This document shows positions 1 through 5,046 of a DNA stretch of 6,514 nucleotides, piece by piece. The DNA lies in the NCBI GenBank assembly GCA_017425305.1, contig JAFOOW010000129.1:1-6514 (forward strand), in the 5' to 3' direction. A program made the position numbers and the translations under genes. This DNA comes from Peptostreptococcaceae bacterium (GTDB taxonomy: Bacteria; Bacillota; Clostridia; Peptostreptococcales; Peptostreptococcaceae). How positions within the stretch are numbered: position 1 is the stretch's first letter; the number at the start of each line of letters is the position of its first letter. A model generated the notes under the pieces. The model was not told the DNA's origin and did no database searches. It was given only the letters and a program-made list of their open reading frames with translations.

Positions 1-1
1 A

Positions 2-727
2 AAAGAATTACCAGATAAGATAGAAAAGAAATTTTTTATTGAATTATATAGTGAACAAAGAAAAATATATGATATATATAATAAAAGTGTATTAGAAAAA
101 ATAAAAGCTCCTAATCATGATAAGATAACTATATTTTCTTATTTAACTAAGCTAAGACAACTATGCCTAGACCCAGGAGTTTTAATAAAAAGCTATAATG
201 GAAATAGCTCAAAAACAACAACATTATTACAATTATTAAAAGAAGCTATAGAAGATAAACGAAAGATATTAGTATTTTCTCAATACACAACCGTACTTAA
301 AAATATATCTAAAGTTTTAGAAGATGAAAGTATAAAATATAGTTATCTAGATGGTAAAACCAAAGCTAGTGATAGATTAAAGCTAGTAGAGGAGTTTAAT
401 AATAGTAAGGACTTAAGTGTATTTTTAATATCATTGAAAGCTGGAGGTACAGGACTTAATATAACTAGTTCTGATTTAGTTATACATTTTGACCCATGGT
501 GGAATCCTGCAGTTGAAAATCAAGCTAGTGATAGAGCACATGGACTAGGACAAGAAAATACAGTAGAAGTTATAAAATTAATAGCTAAAGATACTATAGA
601 AGAAAAAATAATAGCACTTCAAGAAGATAAAAAAGAACTTATAAACAATATAGTTAATAATGATTTATCAAAATCTAACACTTTAAGTAATTTAACTAAA
701 GAACAATTAATTGATTTATTTAAATAA
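2..727 (+). CDS. SNF2-family DEAD/DEAH-box helicase-like ATPase, C-terminal part (5' end outside window)
   Basis: The reading frame is open from base 2 to the TAA at 725-727, giving the last 241 residues of a larger protein. Fragment residues about 61-70 (TKLRQLCLDP) match the end of the SNF2 N-terminal domain. LVFSQY (about 90-95) begins the second RecA-like lobe. SLKAGGTGLN (144-153) is motif V, and HFDPWWNP followed by QASDRAHGLGQ (162-184) is the region through motif VI. A C-terminal IAKDTIEEKI-type helix and a short tail complete the fold. Family members are ATP-driven DNA translocases; the bacterial ones are mostly uncharacterised, and many carry an N-terminal SWIM zinc finger, which cannot be seen here. 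Odd point: residue 181 is Gly (GGA, 542-544) where the family has a conserved Arg (HRIGQ). The family call is firm; the cellular role is unknown. Confidence 0.93.
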   Translation, partial: KELPDKIEKKFFIELYSEQRKIYDIYNKSVLEKIKAPNHDKITIFSYLTKLRQLCLDPGVLIKSYNGNSSKTTTLLQLLKEAIEDKRKILVFSQYTTVLKNISKVLEDESIKYSYLDGKTKASDRLKLVEEFNNSKDLSVFLISLKAGGTGLNITSSDLVIHFDPWWNPAVENQASDRAHGLGQENTVEVIKLIAKDTIEEKIIALQEDKKELINNIVNNDLSKSNTLSNLTKEQLIDLFK

Positions 728-769
728 TAAAGCTTAAGATAAACTGTAACAGTATAAGAAAATACGACA

Positions 770-821
770 TATAAATATATAGATAGATTAATTATTATAT
801 TAATCTATCTATATATTTATA
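770..821 (+). repeat. 23-bp perfect inverted repeat (hairpin) just upstream of the 75-aa gene
   Basis: Arms 770-792 and 799-821 are perfectly complementary, with a 6-nt loop (TATTAT). The stem is almost all A-T, with only three G-C pairs. It lies between the helicase gene and the next gene, and ends 2 bases before the GGGAG ribosome binding site at 824-828. No T-tract follows on the + strand, so it is not a standard intrinsic terminator for the helicase gene. It could be a transcript 3' end, an mRNA stabiliser or a translational control element. The structure is seen directly; its role is unknown. Confidence 0.85.
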
Positions 822-840
822 AATGGGAGTGTATAACTTA

Positions 841-1068
841 ATGGCTAAGAAAAAAGTTAAAAATACAGTAAAGAAAGTTACTAAACCTGTTACAGATGTA
901 GGAAAAGAAGTTTTAAATGGAGCAGGAAATATAGGAAAAGAAACAATAAACACAGGGGTAAATGTAGGAAAAGATGTTGTAAATGGTATAGGTAACATAG
1001 CTAAAGAAACAATAAATACTGGTGTTAAAGTAGGAAAAAAAGTAAAGAAAAATATAAAAGGTAAATAA
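841..1068 (+). CDS. Small lysine-rich 11-residue-repeat protein, function unknown
   Basis: This 75-residue protein starts at ATG 841 because GGGAG (824-828) lies at a normal distance upstream; an in-frame ATG at 823 overlaps that site and is unlikely to be used. Only twelve amino-acid types occur: there is no aromatic residue and no Cys, Ser, Arg, Gln or His. It has 18 Lys against 5 acidic residues. Residues 20-63 are two 22-residue repeats, each made of two 11-residue units such as VGKEVLNGAGN and IGKETINTGVN; a partial fifth unit (VGKKVKKNIKG) follows. The ends are strongly basic. There is no signal peptide or membrane segment. An 11-residue period with K, G, T and V is typical of amphipathic, LEA-like or lipid-binding helices, so binding to membrane or nucleic acid is possible; this is inference. 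An intrinsic terminator follows, so it is probably a single-gene transcript or the end of one. Confidence 0.8.
   Translation: MAKKKVKNTVKKVTKPVTDVGKEVLNGAGNIGKETINTGVNVGKDVVNGIGNIAKETINTGVKVGKKVKKNIKGK
898..1029 (+). repeat. Two tandem 66-bp coding repeats
   Basis: Bases 898-963 and 964-1029 align without gaps at roughly 79% identity (I count 14 differences by eye). They encode the two 22-residue repeats of the 75-residue protein. Several differences are third-position changes, which suggests that an old duplication has been kept under protein-level selection. Confidence 0.85.
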
Positions 1069-1080
1069 TAATATTTAATG

Positions 1081-1108
1081 AAAAGGAAGTAGTAATGCTT
1101 CCTTTTTT
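1081..1108 (+). terminator. Intrinsic terminator after the 75-aa gene
   Basis: AAAAGGAAG (1081-1089) pairs with CTTCCTTTT (1098-1106) around an 8-nt loop, and the right arm runs into a T-tract (1103-1108). It starts 12 bases after the stop codon. The A-tract on the left side could let it act in both directions, but no gene is seen on the minus strand. Confidence 0.85.
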
Positions 1109-1177
1109 ATCTTTAGATAAATATATGTAAATTATGGGATATACACAAATAGACAAAAAACGACATATAACATAATG

Positions 1178-1183
1178 TATAAT
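1178..1183 (+). promoter_or_regulatory. Candidate -10 element for the 94-aa gene
   Basis: A perfect TATAAT stands 36 bases before the ATG at 1220, after the upstream terminator and before the AGGAG at 1207-1211. No convincing -35 hexamer lies 16-18 bases upstream; the region there is A-rich. In a genome this AT-rich a chance match is possible. Confidence 0.45.
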
Positions 1184-1219
1184 CTAAAGCGAAGTAAATA
1201 TTTGATAGGAGATTTAATA

Positions 1220-1504
1220 ATGGGGGAAATAAAAAAAGTATTAACTGAAATAAAACAATTAATTATAGAAACGGAAGATATATTAAAAAATAAATTTGAT
1301 TGTGATGATTATATAAAAAATATATCTATAGATGAAGAACGAGAAGTTGTAGTGGTTGAAGATATGAGAAATAAATTCTTTGAATATGATATATGTGATG
1401 CATACACATCTTTAATAAAAATAATAAAAAATTACAAAGATGAAAGAATAATACACAACTACAAAAGATTAAAGGAAATAAGTTTACAAGCTGAAATAAA
1501 TTAG
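1220..1504 (+). CDS. Hypothetical 94-residue protein
   Basis: I do not recognise this protein. ATG 1220 is chosen because AGGAG (1207-1211) stands 8 bases before it; an upstream in-frame ATG at 1175 would place that ribosome binding site inside the gene and overlap the candidate promoter. The protein is soluble, with no signal peptide or membrane segment. Residues about 1-25 look like a charged amphipathic helix (KKVLTEIKQLIIETEDILKN). A short strand-like stretch follows (EREVVVVEDM, about 40-49), and then a second helical part rich in Ile, Lys and Tyr (SLIKIIKNYKDERIIHNYK). Two cysteines (C28 and C58) are present. It is flanked by terminators on both sides, so it is probably transcribed alone. 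The good ribosome binding site and the perfect terminator support a real gene; function is unknown. Confidence 0.75.
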   Translation: MGEIKKVLTEIKQLIIETEDILKNKFDCDDYIKNISIDEEREVVVVEDMRNKFFEYDICDAYTSLIKIIKNYKDERIIHNYKRLKEISLQAEIN

Positions 1505-1510
1505 TTATTT

Positions 1511-1546
1511 TAAGAGGTATTTATATATAATACCTCTTATTTTTTT
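1511..1546 (+). terminator. Intrinsic terminator after the 94-aa gene
   Basis: TAAGAGGTATT (1511-1521) pairs perfectly with AATACCTCTTA (1529-1539) around a 7-nt loop, followed by seven T residues (1540-1546). It starts 7 bases after the TAG stop. It separates the small-gene region from the sugar locus. Confidence 0.93.
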
Positions 1547-1553
1547 GTCGATA

Positions 1554-1565
1554 GAAAACGGTTGC
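1554..1565 (+). promoter_or_regulatory. LacI/CcpA-type operator overlapping the -35 of the binding-protein promoter
   Basis: GAAAACGGTTGC fits the half-site pattern GNAANCGNTTNC shared by LacI-family operators. The 15-mer 1552-1566 differs from the Gram-positive catabolite-responsive element consensus (WTGNAANCGNWNNCW) at one position only. It overlaps the predicted -35 hexamer (1562-1567), a position where binding would repress transcription. It could be bound by CcpA, by a local LacI-type sugar regulator, or by both; no regulator gene lies in the window. Confidence 0.65.
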
Positions 1566-1590
1566 ATGTAGTTATTAGCGGTGATACAAT
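1562..1590 (+). promoter_or_regulatory. Predicted vegetative promoter of the solute-binding protein gene
   Basis: TTGCAT (1562-1567) and TACAAT (1585-1590) are separated by 17 bases, and TGA just before the -10 gives an extended -10 (TGN). It lies downstream of the upstream terminator, about 60 bases before the start codon. The weak -35 match is offset by the extended -10. The transcript would begin near 1597. Confidence 0.65.
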
Positions 1591-1602
1591 TAAATCATAA
1601 AA

Positions 1603-1623
1603 CAAGAGCAAATTATTGCCTTG
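1603..1623 (+). other. Small hairpin in the 5' leader of the binding-protein mRNA
   Basis: CAAG-A-GCAA pairs with TTGC-CTTG, giving eight base pairs with one bulged A and an ATTA loop. It would stand close to the 5' end of the predicted transcript, ahead of the AGGAGG at 1635-1640. Such 5' hairpins can stabilise mRNA; that role is inference. Confidence 0.4.
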
Positions 1624-1651
1624 GATTTAAAAATAGGAGGGGTATTTTAAT

Positions 1652-2965
1652 ATGGGGTTAAAAAGAATATTAAGTCTAATCACAGTAACAGCACTAGTAG
1701 GGGCTAGTGTAGTTGGATGTAGCTCTACAGGAGGAGATAATGCATCTAAGGATGGAGACAAAGTTGTAGTTGATGTTTTCCAATTTAAAGTAGAAGCAAA
1801 GGATGCATTAGAAAAAGCAGCTCAAAAATATGAAGAGCTAAATCCAGAAGTAGACATAAACATTGAAACTGTAGGTGGAGGTAATGATTACGGAGCAGCT
1901 TTAAGATCTAAGTTCCAATCAGGACAAGAACCAACTATATTTAATATAGGTGGACCACAAGATGTAGAAGACTGGCAAGATAAATTAGAAGATTTATCTA
2001 AAGAAGCTTGGGTAGGACAAGCTTTTGAAGGAACATTAGGAGCTGTAAGCGATGATAATGGAATGTTTGGTATGCCTTTTAACCAAGAAGGATATGGATT
2101 TATATATAACAAGCAAATATTTGAAAAAGCAGGAATAGATCCATCAACAATAACAAGTATGGATGCATTAACTGAAGCTGTAAAAACACTAGATTCTAAA
2201 AAAGATGAATTAGGACTAGAAGCAGTATTTGCAGTTCCAGGTAAAGAAAAGTGGGTAACAGGATTACACTTACTAAACGTAGCTTTATCTAATGAGTTTG
2301 AAAGTGGAAAAGAAGCTTATGAAGCTAAAGATTTAGAGTTTAAATATAATAAAGAATTAAAAGATCTTTTAGATTTACAATGTGACTATGCATTTATGCC
2401 AGATGGTAAAAAAGCATCTATAAACAGTGTTGACTATGCAATGCAAATAGAGCAAAAGTACTCAACTGGTAAAGTTGCTATGGTTCAAATGGGTAACTGG
2501 GCATATGGAGGAATAAATGGAGTAAATCCTGAAATAGCAGAAAACTCAGGAATATTACCATTACCACTTAAGGGAGTTAAAGAAGACTCTATACCTGTAG
2601 GAGTTCCTATGTACTGGTCTATAAATAAAGATGAGTCAGATGAAGAAAAAGCTGCAGCTAAAGAATTCTTAAATTGGTTATATACTTCTGATGAAGGTAA
2701 GAAAATGATAATAGAAGATTTCAACTTTATACCAGCATTTAAAGGATATGAAGATGAAAGTTTACAACCAAAAGATCCATTATCAGCAGATGTTTTAAAA
2801 TACTCTAATGAAGGAAAAACAATGCCTTGGGTATTCATGGGATATCCAAGTGGATGGGGAGAAAATGTAGTTGGTGCTGATGTACAAAAATATTTAGATG
2901 GAAGCATGAGCTGGGAAGACTTAGTTAAAAATGCACAAGACACTTGGGCTAAAGATAGAAAATAA
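1652..2965 (+). CDS. Sugar ABC transporter solute-binding lipoprotein (family 1)
   Basis: This 437-residue protein captures an oligosaccharide outside the membrane and delivers it to the two permeases encoded next. The N-terminus has K4-R5, a hydrophobic segment (6-19) and the lipobox VVGC (20-23), so Cys23 should be lipid-modified and anchor the mature protein to the outer face of the membrane. A Ser/Gly/Asp-rich linker (24-36) follows. FNQEGYGFIYNKQIFEKAGI (143-162) is the typical family 1 segment, GKVAMVQMGNWA (273-284) is the usual second-lobe strand, and AAAKEFLNWLYTSDEGKK (334-351) is the conserved C-lobe helix. Many tryptophans (for example W119, W283, W322, W393, W402) suit stacking on sugar rings. 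Length is normal. AGGAGG (1635-1640) supports the start. The ligand is not readable from sequence; the downstream alpha-glucosidase suggests alpha-glucosides such as isomalto-oligosaccharides. Confidence 0.93.
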   Translation: MGLKRILSLITVTALVGASVVGCSSTGGDNASKDGDKVVVDVFQFKVEAKDALEKAAQKYEELNPEVDINIETVGGGNDYGAALRSKFQSGQEPTIFNIGGPQDVEDWQDKLEDLSKEAWVGQAFEGTLGAVSDDNGMFGMPFNQEGYGFIYNKQIFEKAGIDPSTITSMDALTEAVKTLDSKKDELGLEAVFAVPGKEKWVTGLHLLNVALSNEFESGKEAYEAKDLEFKYNKELKDLLDLQCDYAFMPDGKKASINSVDYAMQIEQKYSTGKVAMVQMGNWAYGGINGVNPEIAENSGILPLPLKGVKEDSIPVGVPMYWSINKDESDEEKAAAKEFLNWLYTSDEGKKMIIEDFNFIPAFKGYEDESLQPKDPLSADVLKYSNEGKTMPWVFMGYPSGWGENVVGADVQKYLDGSMSWEDLVKNAQDTWAKDRK

Positions 2966-2972
2966 TACATAT

Positions 2973-2998
2973 TAGGAAAGTGCTATTGCACTTTCCTA
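2973..2998 (+). terminator. Hairpin after the binding-protein gene (partial terminator or mRNA stabiliser)
   Basis: TAGGAAAGTGC (2973-2983) pairs perfectly with GCACTTTCCTA (2988-2998) around a TATT loop, 7 bases after the stop codon. The tail (TATTTAAAG) is a poor T-tract, so some read-through into the permease genes is likely. In sugar ABC operons such a hairpin commonly leaves the binding-protein mRNA more abundant than the permease mRNA; that is inference here. Confidence 0.75.
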
Positions 2999-3011
2999 TA
3001 TTTAAAGTAAA

Positions 3012-3041
3012 TTGTGCAATCGGTTGTTCTTAATATATGAT
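3012..3041 (+). promoter_or_regulatory. Candidate internal promoter for the permease-glucosidase genes
   Basis: TTGTGC (3012-3017) and TATGAT (3036-3041) are separated by 18 bases. The -10 matches the consensus at five of six positions and the -35 at three. The site follows the hairpin after the binding-protein gene and lies about 90 bases before the first permease start. An operator-like palindrome in the spacer strengthens the call. Confidence 0.5.
3016..3027 (+). promoter_or_regulatory. Second LacI/CcpA-type operator, upstream of the permease genes
   Basis: GCAATCGGTTGT matches the pattern GNAANCGNTTNC at all but the last position and shares the core CGGTTG with the operator at 1554-1565. 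It lies inside the spacer of the predicted promoter at 3012-3041, where a bound protein would block RNA polymerase. Confidence 0.55.
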
Positions 3042-3072
3042 GTTATTTTATAGTTTGCTTGAGGAGTAAATA

Positions 3073-3086
3073 TAAATACGTATTTA
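3073..3086 (+). repeat. 14-bp perfect palindrome in the permease leader
   Basis: TAAATACGTATTTA is a perfect palindrome located between the candidate internal promoter and the permease ribosome binding site. It could be a further regulator binding site, but with mostly A/T bases chance cannot be excluded. No second copy was noticed in the window. Confidence 0.4.
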
Positions 3087-3131
3087 GCTTTAGGTAGGTT
3101 ATAAAATAATATTATATAAAGGGGGATTACT

Positions 3132-4082
3132 ATGGATAGTAAGGTAAAAATTCAAAAAGAGAAGACAGATATATCTACTAATGGAGATAAGTCTTCTAGA
3201 AAGGTAAAAAAGATAAGCAGTAGTAAACATGGATTATCATATTGGGGATTTGTAGGGCCTAGTTTATTTGCTTTTTCTTTAGTCATTATAATCCCTTTAA
3301 TACTTGGGATTTATTATTCTTTTACAGATTGGAATGGGATTAGTTCTACTATAAACTGGGTTGGCTTTGAAAACTACATAGAAGCTTTTAGTGACACAGG
3401 ATTTAAACAATCATTTATATTTACAGCTAAGTTTACAGTAGTAGCTGTTTTAGTTATTAATGCTATTGGTTTTTCACTAGCTCTTTTAGTTACAAGAGAG
3501 TCTAGAATAAGTAATCTTTTAAGAACGATATTCTTCATGCCAAACTTAATAGGTGGATTAATACTAGGATTTATATGGCAGTTTATATTCGTTAATGTAT
3601 TCAATGGATTAGGTGATGTCTTAGGTCAAACTTGGCTAATGGGATGGCTGTCTAATGAAACTACAGGATTTTGGGGAATGGTAATAATCGTAGCTTGGCA
3701 AATGGCTGGATATGTTATGGTTATATATGTTGCAGGTCTTCAAAATGTACCACCTGAATTAAATGAAGCTGCAAAAATCGATGGTGCTAATGTATTACAA
3801 AGGGTTAGACTTATAACTTTCCCTATGATAAGACCAGCTTTTACTGTAAGTTTATTCTTAACACTTTCAAATTCATTTAAATTATTTGATCAAAACTTAG
3901 CTCTTACTAATGGAGGACCAGGAAATGCTACTCAAATGTTAGCTTTAAATATTTATCAAACAGCATTTTCTTATAATAAGATGAGTTTAGCTCAAGCAAA
4001 AGCGGTTATATTCTTCGTTTTAGTAGCAATTATAACTTTAGTTCAAGTTTATGTAACTAAGAAGGGTGAGGTGGAGATGTAA
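3132..4082 (+). CDS. Sugar ABC transporter permease, MalF/UgpA type
   Basis: This 316-residue inner-membrane protein forms half of the translocation channel. A hydrophilic, Lys/Ser-rich N-terminal tail (1-35) precedes six predicted membrane segments at about 38-62, 99-120, 133-155, 180-202, 234-255 and 289-308. The EAA loop (NEAAKIDGANVLQRVRLITF, 211-230, with P231) is canonical and docks to the ATPase subunit. LTNGGPGNATQ (258-268) is the conserved segment before the last membrane helix in this family. The AAAGGGGG ribosome binding site at 3118-3125 fixes the start. The stop codon overlaps the next start by one base (TAATG at 4080-4084), so the two permeases are translationally coupled. Length and order match msmF-, ugpA- and malF-like genes; substrate is not readable from the sequence. 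Confidence 0.94.
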   Translation: MDSKVKIQKEKTDISTNGDKSSRKVKKISSSKHGLSYWGFVGPSLFAFSLVIIIPLILGIYYSFTDWNGISSTINWVGFENYIEAFSDTGFKQSFIFTAKFTVVAVLVINAIGFSLALLVTRESRISNLLRTIFFMPNLIGGLILGFIWQFIFVNVFNGLGDVLGQTWLMGWLSNETTGFWGMVIIVAWQMAGYVMVIYVAGLQNVPPELNEAAKIDGANVLQRVRLITFPMIRPAFTVSLFLTLSNSFKLFDQNLALTNGGPGNATQMLALNIYQTAFSYNKMSLAQAKAVIFFVLVAIITLVQVYVTKKGEVEM

Positions 4083-4900
4083 TGGAAAATAAGTTTATAA
4101 AATGGACTATGAATATTGTAGGGATAATATTAGGATTAATATGTTTATCACCCTTTTATATTGTAATAGTAAACTCTTTTAAGAGTAAAAAAGAATTATT
4201 TGAAAGTACTTTAGCACTTCCAAGTGCTTTTAACTTAGATAACTATACAAAAGCTTGGGAGCAGTTAAACTTCATAAAAGTTTTAGGTAACTCGTTATTT
4301 ATAACTATAGTAAGCGTTTTATTGATAATAGTATTTGCATCTATGTGTGCATGGATGTTAGAAAGAACAAATTCAAAGTTAAGTAATTTTATATTATTCT
4401 TATTTATTTCTTCAATGTTAGTAACATTCCAATCTATAATGTTACCACTTATAAATATAATGGGTAAATTAAAATTACTTAATATACCAGGAATAATATT
4501 TATGTACATAGGATTTGGATGCGCATCTGCAGTATTTTTATATCATGGATTTATAAAAAGTATACCTAAGGAGCTTGATGAAGCAGCTACAATAGATGGA
4601 TGTAATAAGTGGCAAACTTTTAGATATATAATATTTCCACTTTTAAAGCCTACATCTATAACTGTTGCAATACTTAATACAGTTTGGATATGGAATGACT
4701 TCTTATTACCATCTTTAGCTATAAATACTCCAGAAACAAGAACTATACCTCTTTCAATGTTCTTCTTCTTTGGACAGTATACTAAACAATGGGATTTAGC
4801 TCTTGCAGGATTAGTTCTTACTATAATACCTGTATTAGTATTCTACTTCTTTGCTCAAAAACACATAATAAAGAGTGTTACATCAGGAAGTATAAAATAA
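4082..4900 (+). CDS. Sugar ABC transporter permease, MalG/UgpE type
   Basis: This 272-residue inner-membrane protein is the partner permease. Predicted membrane segments lie at about 10-30, 69-92, 102-124, 134-156, 190-211 and 239-259. The EAA loop reads DEAATIDGCNKWQTFRYIIF (166-185) followed by PLLKP, matching the MalG-type consensus that binds the nucleotide-binding subunit. The N-terminal SPFYIVIVNSFKSKKE and the periplasm-facing LPSAFNLDNYTKAW are also typical of the family. The start shares base 4082 with the preceding stop codon; GGAG (4073-4076), inside the end of the previous gene, serves as ribosome binding site. No ATPase gene follows; the next gene is a glucosidase after a structured gap, so ATP hydrolysis must be supplied by a subunit encoded elsewhere. 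Confidence 0.94.
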   Translation: MENKFIKWTMNIVGIILGLICLSPFYIVIVNSFKSKKELFESTLALPSAFNLDNYTKAWEQLNFIKVLGNSLFITIVSVLLIIVFASMCAWMLERTNSKLSNFILFLFISSMLVTFQSIMLPLINIMGKLKLLNIPGIIFMYIGFGCASAVFLYHGFIKSIPKELDEAATIDGCNKWQTFRYIIFPLLKPTSITVAILNTVWIWNDFLLPSLAINTPETRTIPLSMFFFFGQYTKQWDLALAGLVLTIIPVLVFYFFAQKHIIKSVTSGSIK

Positions 4901-4919
4901 ATATATTTACCAAGTTGGT

Positions 4920-5010
4920 GCTAGAGGGAATAATAGTTGCTTTATTTGCACGAAGTACTAAAAAATATGTACTTTAAGTGCTACGACATCAACTACTATT
5001 CCCCTTTTGC
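4920..5010 (+). other. Large compound hairpin between permease and glucosidase genes
   Basis: The outer stem pairs GGGAATAATAGTTG (4926-4939) with CAACTACTATTCCC (4990-5003) with one A-C mismatch, and can extend to 4920-5010 through a bulge and mismatches. Inside it, GCAC (4948-4951) pairs with GTGC (4978-4981), and GAAGTAC (4952-4958) with GTACTTT (4969-4975, including a G-U pair), capped by a 10-nt A-rich loop. TTTT (5005-5008) follows the CCCC. It fills most of the 146-base gap before the glucosidase gene. It could be an attenuator, a partial terminator or an mRNA processing or stabilising structure. No known riboswitch was recognised. Confidence 0.75.
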
Positions 5011-5046
5011 TAACTAATAAATTAAATTCAGAGGGGATAAAGTTAA

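Noticed and set aside
434..727. A separate short gene starting at TTG 434
   Set aside because: The same frame is open from base 2 and upstream residues carry SNF2 motifs, so TTG 434 is an internal Leu in motif V, not a start.
743..753. Short palindrome ACTGT-A-ACAGT after the helicase gene, with a possible GTAACA/TATAAA promoter at 746-775
   Set aside because: The palindrome is short, and the promoter has a weak -35 and places its -10 in the arm of the large hairpin; support is too thin for a feature.
823..840. Upstream ATG at 823 as start of the 75-aa protein
   Set aside because: It overlaps the GGGAG that serves ATG 841 and lies directly against the hairpin, with no ribosome binding site of its own.
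1175..1219. Upstream ATG at 1175 as start of the 94-aa protein
   Set aside because: It has no Shine-Dalgarno, overlaps the TATAAT, and would put the good AGGAG inside the gene.
2485..2970. Long minus-strand open frame (161 codons) antisense to the binding-protein gene
   Set aside because: It mirrors a clear conserved coding region, has no ribosome binding site, and its translation resembles no family. Other minus-strand frames at 795-998, 1888-2112, 3374-3604, 4243-4509 and 5910-6104 were rejected for the same reasons or for lying in a hairpin region.
4789..4977. Plus-strand frame overlapping the end of the second permease and the compound hairpin
   Set aside because: It is an out-of-frame shadow of the permease gene that runs into the structured gap; it has no credible start signal.
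4901..5046. Known riboswitch, T-box or tRNA in the gap before the glucosidase gene
   Set aside because: No T-box sequence, antiterminator bulge, tRNA arms or recognised aptamer core could be seen; only nested hairpins are supported.
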